Source of the DNA: Promethearchaeati archaeon
GTDB taxonomy: Archaea; Asgardarchaeota; Heimdallarchaeia; Heimdallarchaeales; Heimdallarchaeaceae
Reading direction: 5' to 3'
DNA length: 34,283 nt
Assembly: GCA_013166775.1 (NCBI GenBank)
Contig: JABLTJ010000034.1
Coordinates: 1-34,283 of the forward strand
In this document: positions 1 to 10,200 of the stretch, one piece after another
How positions within the stretch are numbered: position 1 is the first letter of the stretch
How the letters are laid out: each line of letters opens with the position of its first letter
The notes under the pieces: generated by a model
The model's database searches: none
The model's input: only the letters and a program-made list of their open reading frames with translations
What the model was told of the DNA's origin: nothing
Position numbers and translations under genes: made by a program

Positions 1-390
1 TTCAGGATGATTATTTGGTAACAAATCTGTTTCGAGAGCAACGGTTGTCACAGCAATTATCCCATGTCCACACATAGTACTATATCCTTCATTATGAAGG
101 AATAAAACACCAAAATCGGAGTCTGGATTCTCTGGTGGAGTAATTATGCAACCATACATGTCTGCATGACCTCTTGGTTCCCACATTAATGCTGTTCGAA
201 GGAAGTCATAGTTTTCTTTCACATAGCGTCGCCGTTCAAGAATAGTAGTACCTTTTGTCTCTGGGAACCCATCAATCAGAATTCGTAGTGGTTCACCAGC
301 AGAATGAACCTCAATTGAAGTAATTTTTTGCCAATCTTCCGGAGGTTGCCAGATTTTTAGTGCCTTTTTTCTCCACTCTAAATTATCCAT
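1..390 (-). CDS. Proline racemase / hydroxyproline epimerase-dehydratase family protein, N-terminal part (cut by window edge)
   Basis: Only the first 130 codons are in the window. The start ATG lies at 388-390, preceded by a good ribosome binding site (AGGTG). The translation shows the family's N-terminal signature: an HSAGEPLRI stretch near residue 28, an [10 protein letters not shown] stretch near residue 75, and the active-site segment containing MCGHG near residue 108, whose Cys is one of the two acid/base residues of proline racemases. Family members racemise proline, epimerise 4-hydroxyproline or dehydrate trans-3-hydroxyproline in the cytosol. The second catalytic position (Cys or Thr), which separates these activities, lies outside the window, so the substrate cannot be decided. 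It follows the acyltransferase on the same strand and looks like host metabolic background rather than part of the central system. Confidence 0.85.
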   Translation of the reverse strand, partial: MDNLEWRKKALKIWQPPEDWQKITSIEVHSAGEPLRILIDGFPETKGTTILERRRYVKENYDFLRTALMWEPRGHADMYGCIITPPENPDSDFGVLFLHNEGYSTMCGHGIIAVTTVALETDLLPNNHPE

Positions 391-512
391 CTTGTTCACC
401 TGCAATTGGATAAATATCTGTTAGAACTAATTAAATTACCACTATAAAACGATGATGTTGTTAAAAATATCAAGAATTTATTCTAAGAGTAGTAATTTTT
501 AGCTAAAACTCA

Positions 513-1812
513 TTAGTGAGGTAATTCTTCAAAAATCACATCAAGGAATTGTTCAATCGTTCTTTTATCATACGAATCTTCACAAAATGCAATACTGAAA
601 GAGATTCTCTTGTTAAAGGAGCTTATTCCCATACTAAATGAAGGAGCCCAATTAATTGGTGTAATAATATAGCCATCAACTACATCAACATCTCCAAAAT
701 ATCTTTTCTGAGCATCTACTCTTCCAACATTAGTAATTATGGGATGCATTTTTCCTCGTTTGTATATTCTCCCATAGATACTGTTTGCTATCCATCTGAC
801 CCAAGCATATCGTAATTTGAAGAAGTTGTTTATCATATATGTCTGACCCATGCTTAAGTAAATATCCTTCTTCTTGATCATTTGCTTGTTAATATCTAAT
901 AACATCTCATCAAAAGTTGATTCTGGGTTGTATTTAAGAGAAACAAAAGTTGCTGAAACCAAGTTTGCAATAGTTTCTGCTTTCTTTGTTGGCATGAGAA
1001 CTCGCAGGTCTGTAGGTATTGCAATTGTCATAGGTTTATTTTCTACTGGCTTCTTTAACTCAAATAAGGATCTGAAAACAGCTGTGAGAAACATATCATT
1101 TAATGTTGCTTGTCTTTCTTTACCGCATGCCTTTATTCGGTCAAATCGATCTGGTTCGATTTTTCTTAAAGTAAAAGTTTTCTTTGTCCTACCAGTTCCA
1201 ATCGCTGGAAATGACCAAGTAGGTATATAACCTTTATCGCGAAGTAATGATCTCATTTTCTTTCTAAATTTATAATACTTGAAAACTTGATTTAATTCTC
1301 TAGTTGCAAGAATATTCGGTTCAACTTGATAATTTGGATCTTCAATCAGTTTGTTGTATGTATCACATAAGAGCGTTAAATAATCATAAAATCCCCCACC
1401 ATCCATCACACTATGGTCTGATTTGATGAAAAGAATATCATTCATTTTAGTTCGTATTATTTTAATTTGTATAATGGATTCTATACTTGGATCTATTTGA
1501 TAAAGAACAATTTTTCTAATATCAGCTTCAGGATTATCTGATTCAATTAATGTGAAATACTTGAGATTATCAAGGTCCTCTCTTCTCTCCCAATAAGTTC
1601 TCCGACGATTTATAACATACTTGCAACCAAGAACAGGTTTTGCATCCATTGTTAACCTAACTGTTTTCTTCATTCGCTCAGGGTCAATATACCCGTTTAA
1701 GTGAAAAATGAAATTAATTTGCTGGTCAGTTCCACTTCGAGCAAGCGATTTAGATTATCATTTGCAGACGCACGTATGCATTCAGGAACTTTCCCGACTC
1801 ATGAGTATACAT
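513..1812 (-). pseudogene. Condensation-domain-like acyltransferase with frameshifted 5' end (open frame 513-1673)
   Basis: The open frame of 386 codons starts at an internal ATG (1671-1673) with no clear ribosome binding site. It resembles the condensation / alcohol acyltransferase (PapA, WES-like) fold. The catalytic motif HHxxxDG appears as DHSVMDG near residue 86, keeping the second His and the Asp-Gly, followed later by the domain's C-terminal half ending near LPH. Comparison with the second copy at 33351-33820 shows that the natural start is the ATG at 1810-1812. Two single-base deletions, near 1740 and near 1781, put that start out of frame, and the shifted frame meets a TAA at 1755-1757. 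About 45 residues including the first beta strand would be lost, so the gene is probably inactive, unless the indels are sequencing errors. The natural acyl donor and acceptor cannot be told. Confidence 0.7.
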
Positions 1813-1919
1813 TGACTAATCTCCTGGGAATATAAAACTAGTATAATGCCAAAACTAGGTTTTCTAACGTTAGACTAGTTAAAAGAATTTATCAAATAAT
1901 AATTAAAAGGTAGCTCTAT
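1451..1919 (-). repeat. Direct repeat copy A (acyltransferase 5' part plus its upstream region)
   Basis: This segment matches 33351-33820 in the same orientation over about 470 bp, at clearly high identity (roughly seven of eight bases by eye). It covers the first ~110 codons of the acyltransferase and about 107 bp upstream. Similarity stops at the same point in both copies, at the sequence GTAGCTCTAT (1910-1919). Copy A carries two 1-nt deletions relative to copy B inside the coding part. The repeats bracket the GTPase/ESCRT/receptor block. Confidence 0.85.
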
Positions 1920-2123
1920 GATTACTATTTTTTGGATTTTCAGAGCAAAAAACATACGATATATTATAAGAAAACCAAAAGAGCAGGTAAATAGTCATTA
2001 GTAAATGATAGAGAATTTACTGCAGAAATTAACTGCAAAAACAATAACCTCAAAAAAATGGATGAATTTAAATTAAAAAGTTTTTTATTTGAAATCGGAA
2101 TAACAAAATCAGATAATTTTAAA

Positions 2124-2132
2124 TCTATAAAA
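2124..2132 (+). promoter_or_regulatory. TATA-box candidate for the TPR-like gene
   Basis: The stretch TCTATAAAAG begins at 2124. Archaeal transcription usually starts about 25 nt downstream, which would be about 2150-2156. That is past the ATG at 2146 but just before the ATG at 2158, and so suggests a nearly leaderless mRNA using the second ATG. The rest of 1921-2145 shows no gene; another TATA-like stretch (GATATATTATAAG) lies near 1958. Confidence 0.35.
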
Positions 2133-2145
2133 GAATGGTCTATAA

Positions 2146-3288
2146 ATGGGTGCAAAAATGAGAGATGAATGTTTAGAACTGCAGAAACAAGCAGTGAAAT
2201 TGGAGAAAAAGAAATTAACCAAAGAACCATACGAGGTAATAGAAGTTTTTAGGAAATTAGGATTGTGTTACTTTGAACATAAGTATATGTCGTTAGGTTT
2301 TGAAAATTACGTTAAACTACTTCTTCTTATAACCAATCACAAGGAAAGAGAAAAAATAATCTATAATATGAATTTCACCGAGTTAACGGGAATCTTTCAG
2401 AAGATAATCGAGCATTTTGAAAATAATCACAAAGGGTTAAAGAGTACAGAAATAGATTCATTGATTGAATTAGTCCACATTATTTTAGAATATAATAAAG
2501 GGAATATTAAATACGAATTCCTTATCGCAGAGATACTTTATAATTTAACCGATAAAGCATTAGAAAATGGATTAATAGAAAAAGCAGTCTATCAAACAAC
2601 AATAGGAATAATAACCGAATTAGCAGAAGATGTCTTTCTAAGAGGGCAAAAAAGACTTGAGAAAACTGATTTTGTGATAGCACAAGAGTATTTCTCCATG
2701 ACAGCAATATTGTTTCAATTGATAACCGACCCGAAAATGGATTTAGCTTTCAAAGAATGCGCAAAAGCAAACCTCTTACAAGGAAAATATCTTGTTACAA
2801 AGAAAAAATACCTCAAGGGATTGGATGCCTTGATTGCTGCTGTAAAGATCTATCAAGTGATTGAATTATTCGAAGAAAGCGAAAATGGACTAATTATAAT
2901 AAAGAAAGCTTTTAGAGCTGGAATAAATTATTTCGAGGATAATTACAAGAAAGATGATCCTAGACTCAAGAAATTACTTCTCTTTGAGGAAGTATTCAAG
3001 GATTTAGAGAGATCACAGAAAAAAACTAAGCAACAAGGAAAATCTAAAGAGAATATTATAGTAGATAATTTTATGAGAATACCATATCCGAAAACAATGG
3101 AGTTGATAGATGAAAAAGCAACAAAAAATCAATTGGAAAAGGAACTATATACATTAGAACAATCATTAGAGAGTATTAATCATGCTTTTAGGGATGGTCT
3201 TATCAGTTCAGAAGATTATGCAAGATTATTACTTGGGTTAAATAGAAATATCTACAAAGTCAGATCTTTATTGGAGAAAAAAAAATAA
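2146..3288 (+). CDS. TPR-like all-helical protein (unknown function)
   Basis: This 380-aa protein is predicted to be almost entirely alpha-helical, with helix pairs reminiscent of TPR/alpha-SNAP-like solenoids from about residue 5 to 290 (for example around YFEHKYMSLGFENYVKLL and AQEYFSMTAILFQL). A charged, K/Q-rich linker follows at about 285-300, then a C-terminal helical hairpin with the phrase FRDGLISSEDYARLL near residue 350. No signal peptide or TM segment is seen, so it is probably a cytosolic scaffold or adaptor. ATG 2146 and ATG 2158 are both possible starts; the TATA position favours 2158. It is followed 23 bp later by a second helical gene and converges with the GTPase operon. The function is not recognised; a role as adaptor of the neighbouring GTPase/ESCRT proteins is a guess from context. 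Confidence 0.75.
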   Translation: MGAKMRDECLELQKQAVKLEKKKLTKEPYEVIEVFRKLGLCYFEHKYMSLGFENYVKLLLLITNHKEREKIIYNMNFTELTGIFQKIIEHFENNHKGLKSTEIDSLIELVHIILEYNKGNIKYEFLIAEILYNLTDKALENGLIEKAVYQTTIGIITELAEDVFLRGQKRLEKTDFVIAQEYFSMTAILFQLITDPKMDLAFKECAKANLLQGKYLVTKKKYLKGLDALIAAVKIYQVIELFEESENGLIIIKKAFRAGINYFEDNYKKDDPRLKKLLLFEEVFKDLERSQKKTKQQGKSKENIIVDNFMRIPYPKTMELIDEKATKNQLEKELYTLEQSLESINHAFRDGLISSEDYARLLLGLNRNIYKVRSLLEKKK

Positions 3289-3311
3289 GTAATTAAAAAT
3301 GTGGAATTTAA

Positions 3312-3896
3312 ATGGTAATTAAATCAGAAAGACCTATACAAAAGGGAGAAATAGAAGCGTTATTAATGCAAATTGACAAATTCAGGAAAAACCATATAAC
3401 TTTCATTAAGAATCAAACAACTAATTTTTTGGAAAATATAAAGACTGATGAACATTCCATTAAGAAATTAATAGAGATTTTTTATGAGGATTATTTGAAA
3501 ATTTCTTTTATTGAACTCATCAATGATAAACCTATATCTATTTCTATAAGAAGAGCAATTAAAAAATTGGATGAACAATCAGAATTATTAAGAAATTACA
3601 TTAAGGATCAATATTTAGATACTAGTAATAAAAAAACTAGAAAATTACTGTATATTTTAAGTTTCAATGTTTATAACTTAAAAGAAGGAATTAAAGAATT
3701 AATAAGAATATCTGATATTTTTAATAAAATATTGAAGAAAATGCAAAAATTATTTCTTGAGAAAAAAGAATCTTTAGCAGGTGAGATTCAAACTTGGTTC
3801 TTTAATTTCAGTAGAGATGTAAGTGAAAGTAAGTTAATTAATCATCGAATTTTAGAAATTCAATATAAAATATTGAAAGAGAATCATAATATCTGA
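3312..3896 (+). CDS. Small all-helical protein of unknown function
   Basis: The 194-aa product is Lys/Glu/Ile/Leu-rich and looks entirely helical, with long amphipathic stretches (about 13-45, 60-110 and 120-155). It has no signal peptide, TM segment or catalytic motif that I recognise. It begins 23 bp after the TPR-like gene on the same strand, so the two are probably cotranscribed. Its TGA stop (3894-3896) lies only 4 bp from the stop codon of the convergent 1107-aa gene, a tight tail-to-tail arrangement with little room for separate terminators. The helical-bundle character would suit an ESCRT- or GTPase-binding partner, but nothing in the sequence proves it. Confidence 0.65.
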   Translation: MVIKSERPIQKGEIEALLMQIDKFRKNHITFIKNQTTNFLENIKTDEHSIKKLIEIFYEDYLKISFIELINDKPISISIRRAIKKLDEQSELLRNYIKDQYLDTSNKKTRKLLYILSFNVYNLKEGIKELIRISDIFNKILKKMQKLFLEKKESLAGEIQTWFFNFSRDVSESKLINHRILEIQYKILKENHNI

Positions 3897-3900
3897 TGAA

Positions 3901-6900
3901 TCAAATAGAATCAAACAACTCATCTGATTTTTGAATATTGTTTCTTATAAAATTCCAATAGTATCTAGTAAGAATCTCATTTGAGATATTTTTCATAAAA
4001 TTGTATTGAGTTTCAAAAATATTGATTCCAGCGTTAACCATAGTTTCAAACATGTGATTGATATGTTCTGTTATGAAATAATTATTACCTGTTGAATCAG
4101 AAATAACAATCTTTTTCAATTCTTGTAATAAAGGAATAATTGTCATTAATGAAAATTCTTTTACTGAATTAGGCAAGTTTGAGTTACTAAAAGCAAATGG
4201 AAGAAATGGTTGATTGTTTTTAAGACATTTCTTATATTCTACCTGTTTTGATTTTAGGAATATAATTAATTTCTTTCTAACTAATTCTAAGCTAATATGC
4301 TCTATCTTTCTAGTTTTTGTATCAATAAATATCGGAATAGTTTTCAAATGCTTATTAATGCGCTCATTATCGCTTCTGTTTTCAATTTCATCATTATAGT
4401 AACTATGATAGCTAACAATAAATTCTACTTCAGTAGCTTTTGTTATTTTTTTATTAGTACTAATTGTGAAACGTCTATCAAATGTTGGTTTTTCTAGAAA
4501 ATCTAACCGATCCAAAGAAGTATCTTTAGGATAAATAATTAAATCATTTATATCTGGACTATTGAAATAAAATATCGGATTTTTTAGATAACCTGCTTCA
4601 ACTTTAATGTGGACTTCGATGTTAATTTTATCGTTTACATCTCTTATTGTCGGATAAGGTTCTTGTATGCTACACATAGAAATAATCTTAGGTTCTGATA
4701 AGTCAAGTTCGAACTCGATTATCTTTGTATCAGATTGTTTTCCATGTATAAATGAAACTTGTATTGAAGCCTTCTCTCCAAATTTTTCAGATATAGGAAC
4801 TAACTTGAAATTTTGTTCAATAACTGTTCGATTACTTAGATTGCACTGTTTAAGGTCATCAAGTACTTTCAAATTATTAGTTAATGGTTTGATATATGGT
4901 TTAATTCCTTTAATCTCAACATCATTTTTTCCTATCGTCACACTGACAAGAAATGGTATGCCGAGTTGTGGTTTGTCACCTTTAACTGCTTCATTCTTAA
5001 CTAATTCAATATTATTTATATGGAAAATGGGAATTTTATCCTTTATTTCAACCTCTATTTCTTTTTCAACAAAAACTCCATCAGTTGTCTTTATTATTAA
5101 TGGACCAATTTTACTTTTGCCAATCTTCTTTGGTGTAAAAGATAGATAATCAGTAATTTCTTGTTTCCCGGGTGAGATTTCTCTATTTAGTAACGTTTTA
5201 AAACCAGGTTCATTCGGTACAATATTCTGATCAAGTTTCAGAGTACATTCAATTATAGTTATTTTTCTTACTGGTTTAATATTAATTTGATAATGATAGA
5301 TAAGATCTTTTTCTAAACAGCTATCTTGAACAACTAATGGTCCGCGACTTTGATTAACAATTACTGGAGTAGCAAGTTGTAATAGTGTTGAACATTCAAA
5401 ATCAGGTATTATTAGTTCAGATTTCTTATCGATTTTCTTCTCATCAACAATGATAGAATAGATTAGTGGTAATTTGATATCAAGATTAATAGCAGCAGAT
5501 GTTTCTAGCCATAAATTATATCTAATTGTACTCTTAGGTTTCAATATGTCAATAAGATTCTCCTCTTTACAACCAAGATAAATATCTATGGTATTTTCCT
5601 TCAAAATGGATTCAATTTTATCAAAGTCAAATCTAATATCATAAATATTTGAAGTAGATGGATTGTGTAAATCAAAAGAAAGCCTGAGAGGATAATTAAC
5701 AACTAGGTTTTTACCGAAATCTTTTGAATTGATTATTTTCTCTTTTATAATCTTTAAAAATATCTGATCAAGATTAACCTTTTCTAACTGAATTGCTTTC
5801 TTTTTTTGCAGATCAATGTGGTGTTTTCGTTCAATACTTTTAGTAAAAGCATCATATTTAACACGTAATTTTTCTAGGTTCTTCTTTGTATTCTCTCTCA
5901 TATCAGTACGAGGAATAATTAAATCAATAATATCAATAGAATCCATAATGACTTCTAAATTGATTTGTTCAGCTTCAAATTCATCTTCATAAAAATAGAA
6001 ACAATCCAAAGCGTGAGTAAAGAATAGGTCAATATCATTCATTGTTTTGTTTGCTGAAACAATATATATACTAAGAGTATCATCATCAATAATTTCATAA
6101 TTGGTCTGTACATAAAATGGATAAATCATTATAGATGAGACTTCATCACTGAGAAAATCATCAGTTTCTTGTTGAAAAATAACGATAATGAAAGTTATTC
6201 CAAGTTTATTATATTGATGCGAGAGAATATCAATAGGTTTAAGTTTAAATGAATCATCTACTTGAATTTCTTCTAAAGAGATTAATTCCACATCTTCATC
6301 TGTTAAAAGATTCTTTAAAAGCGAGATTTTACCGATATTCTCAAAATCTCCGATAACTAACGGAGTTGGTTCTTTATTTGTTGATTCATGATGAGTAATA
6401 CTATCCAAAAAATCTTGATTGATTTCCAATTCTTCTTTTGTGAGAGTTTGACCATCATATTTGAAATAAAATACACCATGTAAAGTTTTACTGATTAGAT
6501 GAGCTGTTTTTTTAGAAGCATCAGGTATATAGCAATAGGTTTCTATTATGAAGGAATTCGTTGATACGAGGTCACATTTTAAATTTGATTTGCCATTTTT
6601 GACTTCTAAAATACATACACTCTCGTCACTACATAACAAAATCTCAAAATTATTTTCATCAACTAATGTAATCAGATAACCATCTTCAAGATTTGAGGGA
6701 ATATCTGTACCTATAACCTTTGAAGAATCATAAAGAAGCTTAATCTGATAATTACTTACTGAATCCTTAACAATTTTAAAAATACTAGCTTTATCTCCTA
6801 TTATCAAAGCATATGTTTCCTGGTTGAAATAATAGGTTTTCAATTTGATAGCAAAACTAACAGCATTTGAGTTAATCCGTTCTAGTAATTCAAGCTTCTT

Positions 6901-7224
6901 TCCTACATTATCATATTCATAAAGGGTAATATTGTTATGTTCATCAATAGTTAATAATTCTTCTTGAACGAGTTCTGATAAACGAATGCCAGAAAAAGCT
7001 AGTATTTTATTCTGAAAAGTTCCTAAGATATTTTTTTCAAAACCTTCATTGGATAAGTGGAAAAAACCAATTTCATAATTAGGCCCATCATCATCCTGAA
7101 TGTAAACTAATTCAGGAATAACTCCTCCGCCCTCTAAATCAATTAGATTGAATATCGCTTTACTAAAAGGCAACTCAGATTTTGTTTCTTCCCAATTGAA
7201 TTTCTTTAATATCGTTTTGATCAT
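3901..7224 (-). CDS. Large cytosolic beta-propeller / coiled-coil / Ig-like / helical scaffold protein
   Basis: The product has 1107 aa, no signal peptide and no TM helix. Residues about 20-420 are beta-rich with repeated hydrophobic strands and DGxxYEIGF-like turns, consistent with a degenerate beta-propeller. About 425-490 is charged and helical (a likely coiled coil around RENTKKNLEKLRVKYDAF). About 495-950 reads as several Ig-like beta sandwiches (for example NYPLRLSFDLHNPS). The last ~150 residues are helical. It is the last gene of the GTPase operon, 18 bp after the GAP1-like gene, with an AGGAAC ribosome binding site. I do not recognise a named family. The domain order resembles trafficking scaffolds such as BBSome subunits (propeller, coiled coil, ear-type Ig, helical), but that is only an analogy of architecture. 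It is likely a scaffold or effector platform for the two GTPases. Confidence 0.75.
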   Translation of the reverse strand: MIKTILKKFNWEETKSELPFSKAIFNLIDLEGGGVIPELVYIQDDDGPNYEIGFFHLSNEGFEKNILGTFQNKILAFSGIRLSELVQEELLTIDEHNNITLYEYDNVGKKLELLERINSNAVSFAIKLKTYYFNQETYALIIGDKASIFKIVKDSVSNYQIKLLYDSSKVIGTDIPSNLEDGYLITLVDENNFEILLCSDESVCILEVKNGKSNLKCDLVSTNSFIIETYCYIPDASKKTAHLISKTLHGVFYFKYDGQTLTKEELEINQDFLDSITHHESTNKEPTPLVIGDFENIGKISLLKNLLTDEDVELISLEEIQVDDSFKLKPIDILSHQYNKLGITFIIVIFQQETDDFLSDEVSSIMIYPFYVQTNYEIIDDDTLSIYIVSANKTMNDIDLFFTHALDCFYFYEDEFEAEQINLEVIMDSIDIIDLIIPRTDMRENTKKNLEKLRVKYDAFTKSIERKHHIDLQKKKAIQLEKVNLDQIFLKIIKEKIINSKDFGKNLVVNYPLRLSFDLHNPSTSNIYDIRFDFDKIESILKENTIDIYLGCKEENLIDILKPKSTIRYNLWLETSAAINLDIKLPLIYSIIVDEKKIDKKSELIIPDFECSTLLQLATPVIVNQSRGPLVVQDSCLEKDLIYHYQINIKPVRKITIIECTLKLDQNIVPNEPGFKTLLNREISPGKQEITDYLSFTPKKIGKSKIGPLIIKTTDGVFVEKEIEVEIKDKIPIFHINNIELVKNEAVKGDKPQLGIPFLVSVTIGKNDVEIKGIKPYIKPLTNNLKVLDDLKQCNLSNRTVIEQNFKLVPISEKFGEKASIQVSFIHGKQSDTKIIEFELDLSEPKIISMCSIQEPYPTIRDVNDKINIEVHIKVEAGYLKNPIFYFNSPDINDLIIYPKDTSLDRLDFLEKPTFDRRFTISTNKKITKATEVEFIVSYHSYYNDEIENRSDNERINKHLKTIPIFIDTKTRKIEHISLELVRKKLIIFLKSKQVEYKKCLKNNQPFLPFAFSNSNLPNSVKEFSLMTIIPLLQELKKIVISDSTGNNYFITEHINHMFETMVNAGINIFETQYNFMKNISNEILTRYYWNFIRNNIQKSDELFDSI

Positions 7225-7242
7225 TAGAGAACGTTCCTAAAT

Positions 7243-10200
7243 TTAATTCGTAGCATAATTACCTCTTAATAATTTTATATCAAACTTTTTCAAGTACTTC
7301 GAAACATGTCTTTCAATATCAGCTGCAATTTTTTTGGAATTTGGATCTACTTTATCACTTTTTAATATACTAATTAATTGATTTTGTAATTTGCTAGAAA
7401 TCTCATAGCTAATATTCTGTGGACATTTTTTAGTACTTATAATTGTAAAAATACGTTTCATATACAATAAATATCCTTCTCTAGTAATTTTCTTATCACC
7501 ACGTAATAAACGGATGTTATTGCTTAGAACTTCAATAAAATTATAATCATCGAAGTCACTCCTCATGGCATTTTTTAGGTATGAATCTAATACTTCTTCA
7601 TAAAATGATATATTCAAATGCTTAATGTCAATATCACCTAACTTCAAAATAGTATTATAGAACACTTTGCTTATCATCGGATTATTCTTGTTAGCTTTAC
7701 CAAGTAATTTGAGTATATCATCTTTATAGACCATAAGAAAGTTCTTTCTGTTAATGCTAGTAACTAAATTATTGTATATTCCAATAATGTTTGAAGAATC
7801 TGCAATTAGATCTACTTTGATATTTGAATGCAAATCGAATAATGAGAATATTAACTCTCTTCTTTTCTTAAGTAATGTACTATACTTTTGTCCTTCACTA
7901 TGAAGAAGGTTTAAGGTTTTTGTAATAACAATATTTAGAATTTCAGATTTGCTTTTGTTACTATATAGATTTGCCAATTTCTTGTTATATTCCATAAGAA
8001 AATCAGTAACCGCATGCACAAAAGAAACATCTTTTATTATTTCTGAATATTTACTTTCAGCTATTAATCTAAATAAACTAAAATAGAGTGTCAAATAATT
8101 AGTTAATGCAGAATCGTTTAGCTTTTTAACATTGGCTATTTTTTCAATGAATGCACAATAGATTTTAGTTTCTTTAGAAATAATACTTAATTGTTTAATC
8201 ATGTTTTCTTTGTATAATTGAGTATATTTACTGTCAAGTTCTTTATCGAGATAGGTCCAGAATATGTCAGTATTAATCTGATTAAATAATACTATTCCTT
8301 TATTGTCCAAGTTGTTTTCAAGAGATCTAAAGAGAGTATAAATTCTAAATTTAGTGCAATTCTTTTTCTCAAGCAATGTTTTATAATCAGCTAAAATTGC
8401 ATAATTTTTCTTAGAATTGTGATAGAATAGTAATAATAATTTCACCCAATCATTAGTTTTCAACCATTCAATTGTAGATTGCTTTGATTCTTGAGTAAAA
8501 CTAGTTATTATTTCAGACCACGCTTCAAGAAGATAAACAGGATTATCCTCTTGTTTTACATAATCACTTACTTCTTCAAAGAATGTTTGTTTTCTACCCT
8601 GCCTTATTGGTAGACCAATCAAAGTAATTTTAGCTTTATTGATAATCATTTCATAAACTTCCGATTTTGGTGTAATTTGCAATATAGGATTAATTAAATC
8701 CAAATTAGCTGATTTCCGAGCAGCATTAAGTAATGAATCAAGAAGAATAATCAAATCTTTATCAACTAGAGAAACAATTTTTGGATTGTTAGTATATTTT
8801 GCATGAATATTATTTAATAGCTCTCCATAAAACATTCTTAATTCTTCATTTTGATTTGCAAAAATGGTTTTACTTCGAGTCAAAGTTAGTTCAATATTAC
8901 TAATATCCAAATGGCTAATGATGAAATTCTTATGATTATTTATTTTCGCTAGTTTGTTGTAATATTTTAAGCTACTTGATAATGCTATGAAATAAAGATT
9001 CATTGCTTCATACTTTACTGTTGTTAAATTAGCAAGGGAGAATAATAAATTAATAACTTTTGGCAGTTGATTTGGAGATTTTTGTGCAAGAGGATAAAGT
9101 GTCTCTTTGACAAATACTGTAATATCTGTTTTAATTCTTGTAGAATAATTACTTTCTTCAATTTTGTTAAACAATAATTCTAATTCATCTTGTCGACCAT
9201 CAACTCCAGAATAAACATATGCAAAGAAAATTCTAAATAACTCATGAGTTAATTTTTCTAGTTTTTCATTTTCCGCATGTAAATTATGAGCATTTGATAG
9301 AGATTCTGCGATAATGTCTAATTGCTTATCTTGAATTTCAGCACTCTCTAATGCAATACCAAATGGAGCTTTGAGTAAAAAGTCGAAATAAATAGGCAAT
9401 TGGTTTATAAAATGATGACCATCATAATTAAGTGCTCCAGTTACTGTTTTATTATATGAAGAATTGTACCACTTAATTTCATCATCAAACTTATTTGAAA
9501 TAATAATTGCTTGGTAGTTTTCTAATTCCTCAAATAACCTGGAGTAGTATTCTAAACTTGGGGTAGTTTCAACGAGTACAAGTAATTTTTCTATGATTTG
9601 TCTACTTTCAAGTGATTTAGCAATATCAGATACTTTAACTCTAAATCGGTCTTTTGGTAACGTTTTGCGAAATTTAAGAATAACCTTATCTAAGGAAGTA
9701 TTTAATGAAAGGAGATCTTCAAGAGAATTACTCTCTAAATATTCAATAATAGAATTAGCTAGATAATTATCTAAGGTTATATCTTCCTCTCCGACGATTT
9801 TATTGCCATTTGAATCTAAAATAATTGTATTAGGCATTATTTTTGCTGATTTTACACAAGAACGAGGTGTAAAAATTAAGTTAAAATCTGGTTTTGATAA
9901 TGTATTATAAGGGTTTGTTTGTAAGAAAGGATCATAAAAGAAAGTAGCTAAACGAATTAAACAACGAACAGATTTAGGAATTATTTTGTAAAGTGTTTGT
10001 AATTCAGTGAGAGGTTGAGTATCTTTATACAAAACAATAATCGTTTTACCTGATAAAACTCCAGTTATTATCTTCTGAATAAGAATTAAAGAGAATTTCT
10101 GTTTTAAATACTGTATTGCGGTTTGTTCTACTATAGCTTTAGTTTTCAATGAAGCTAAAACAAAATTAGTAAAATCAGCATCAGCGAAATCATTACGGGT

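Noticed and set aside
513..1673. Acyltransferase starting at the internal ATG 1673 as a normal intact gene
   Set aside because: There is no ribosome binding site at that ATG, and the duplicate copy shows that conserved core residues upstream (FIFHLNGYID) belong to the protein.
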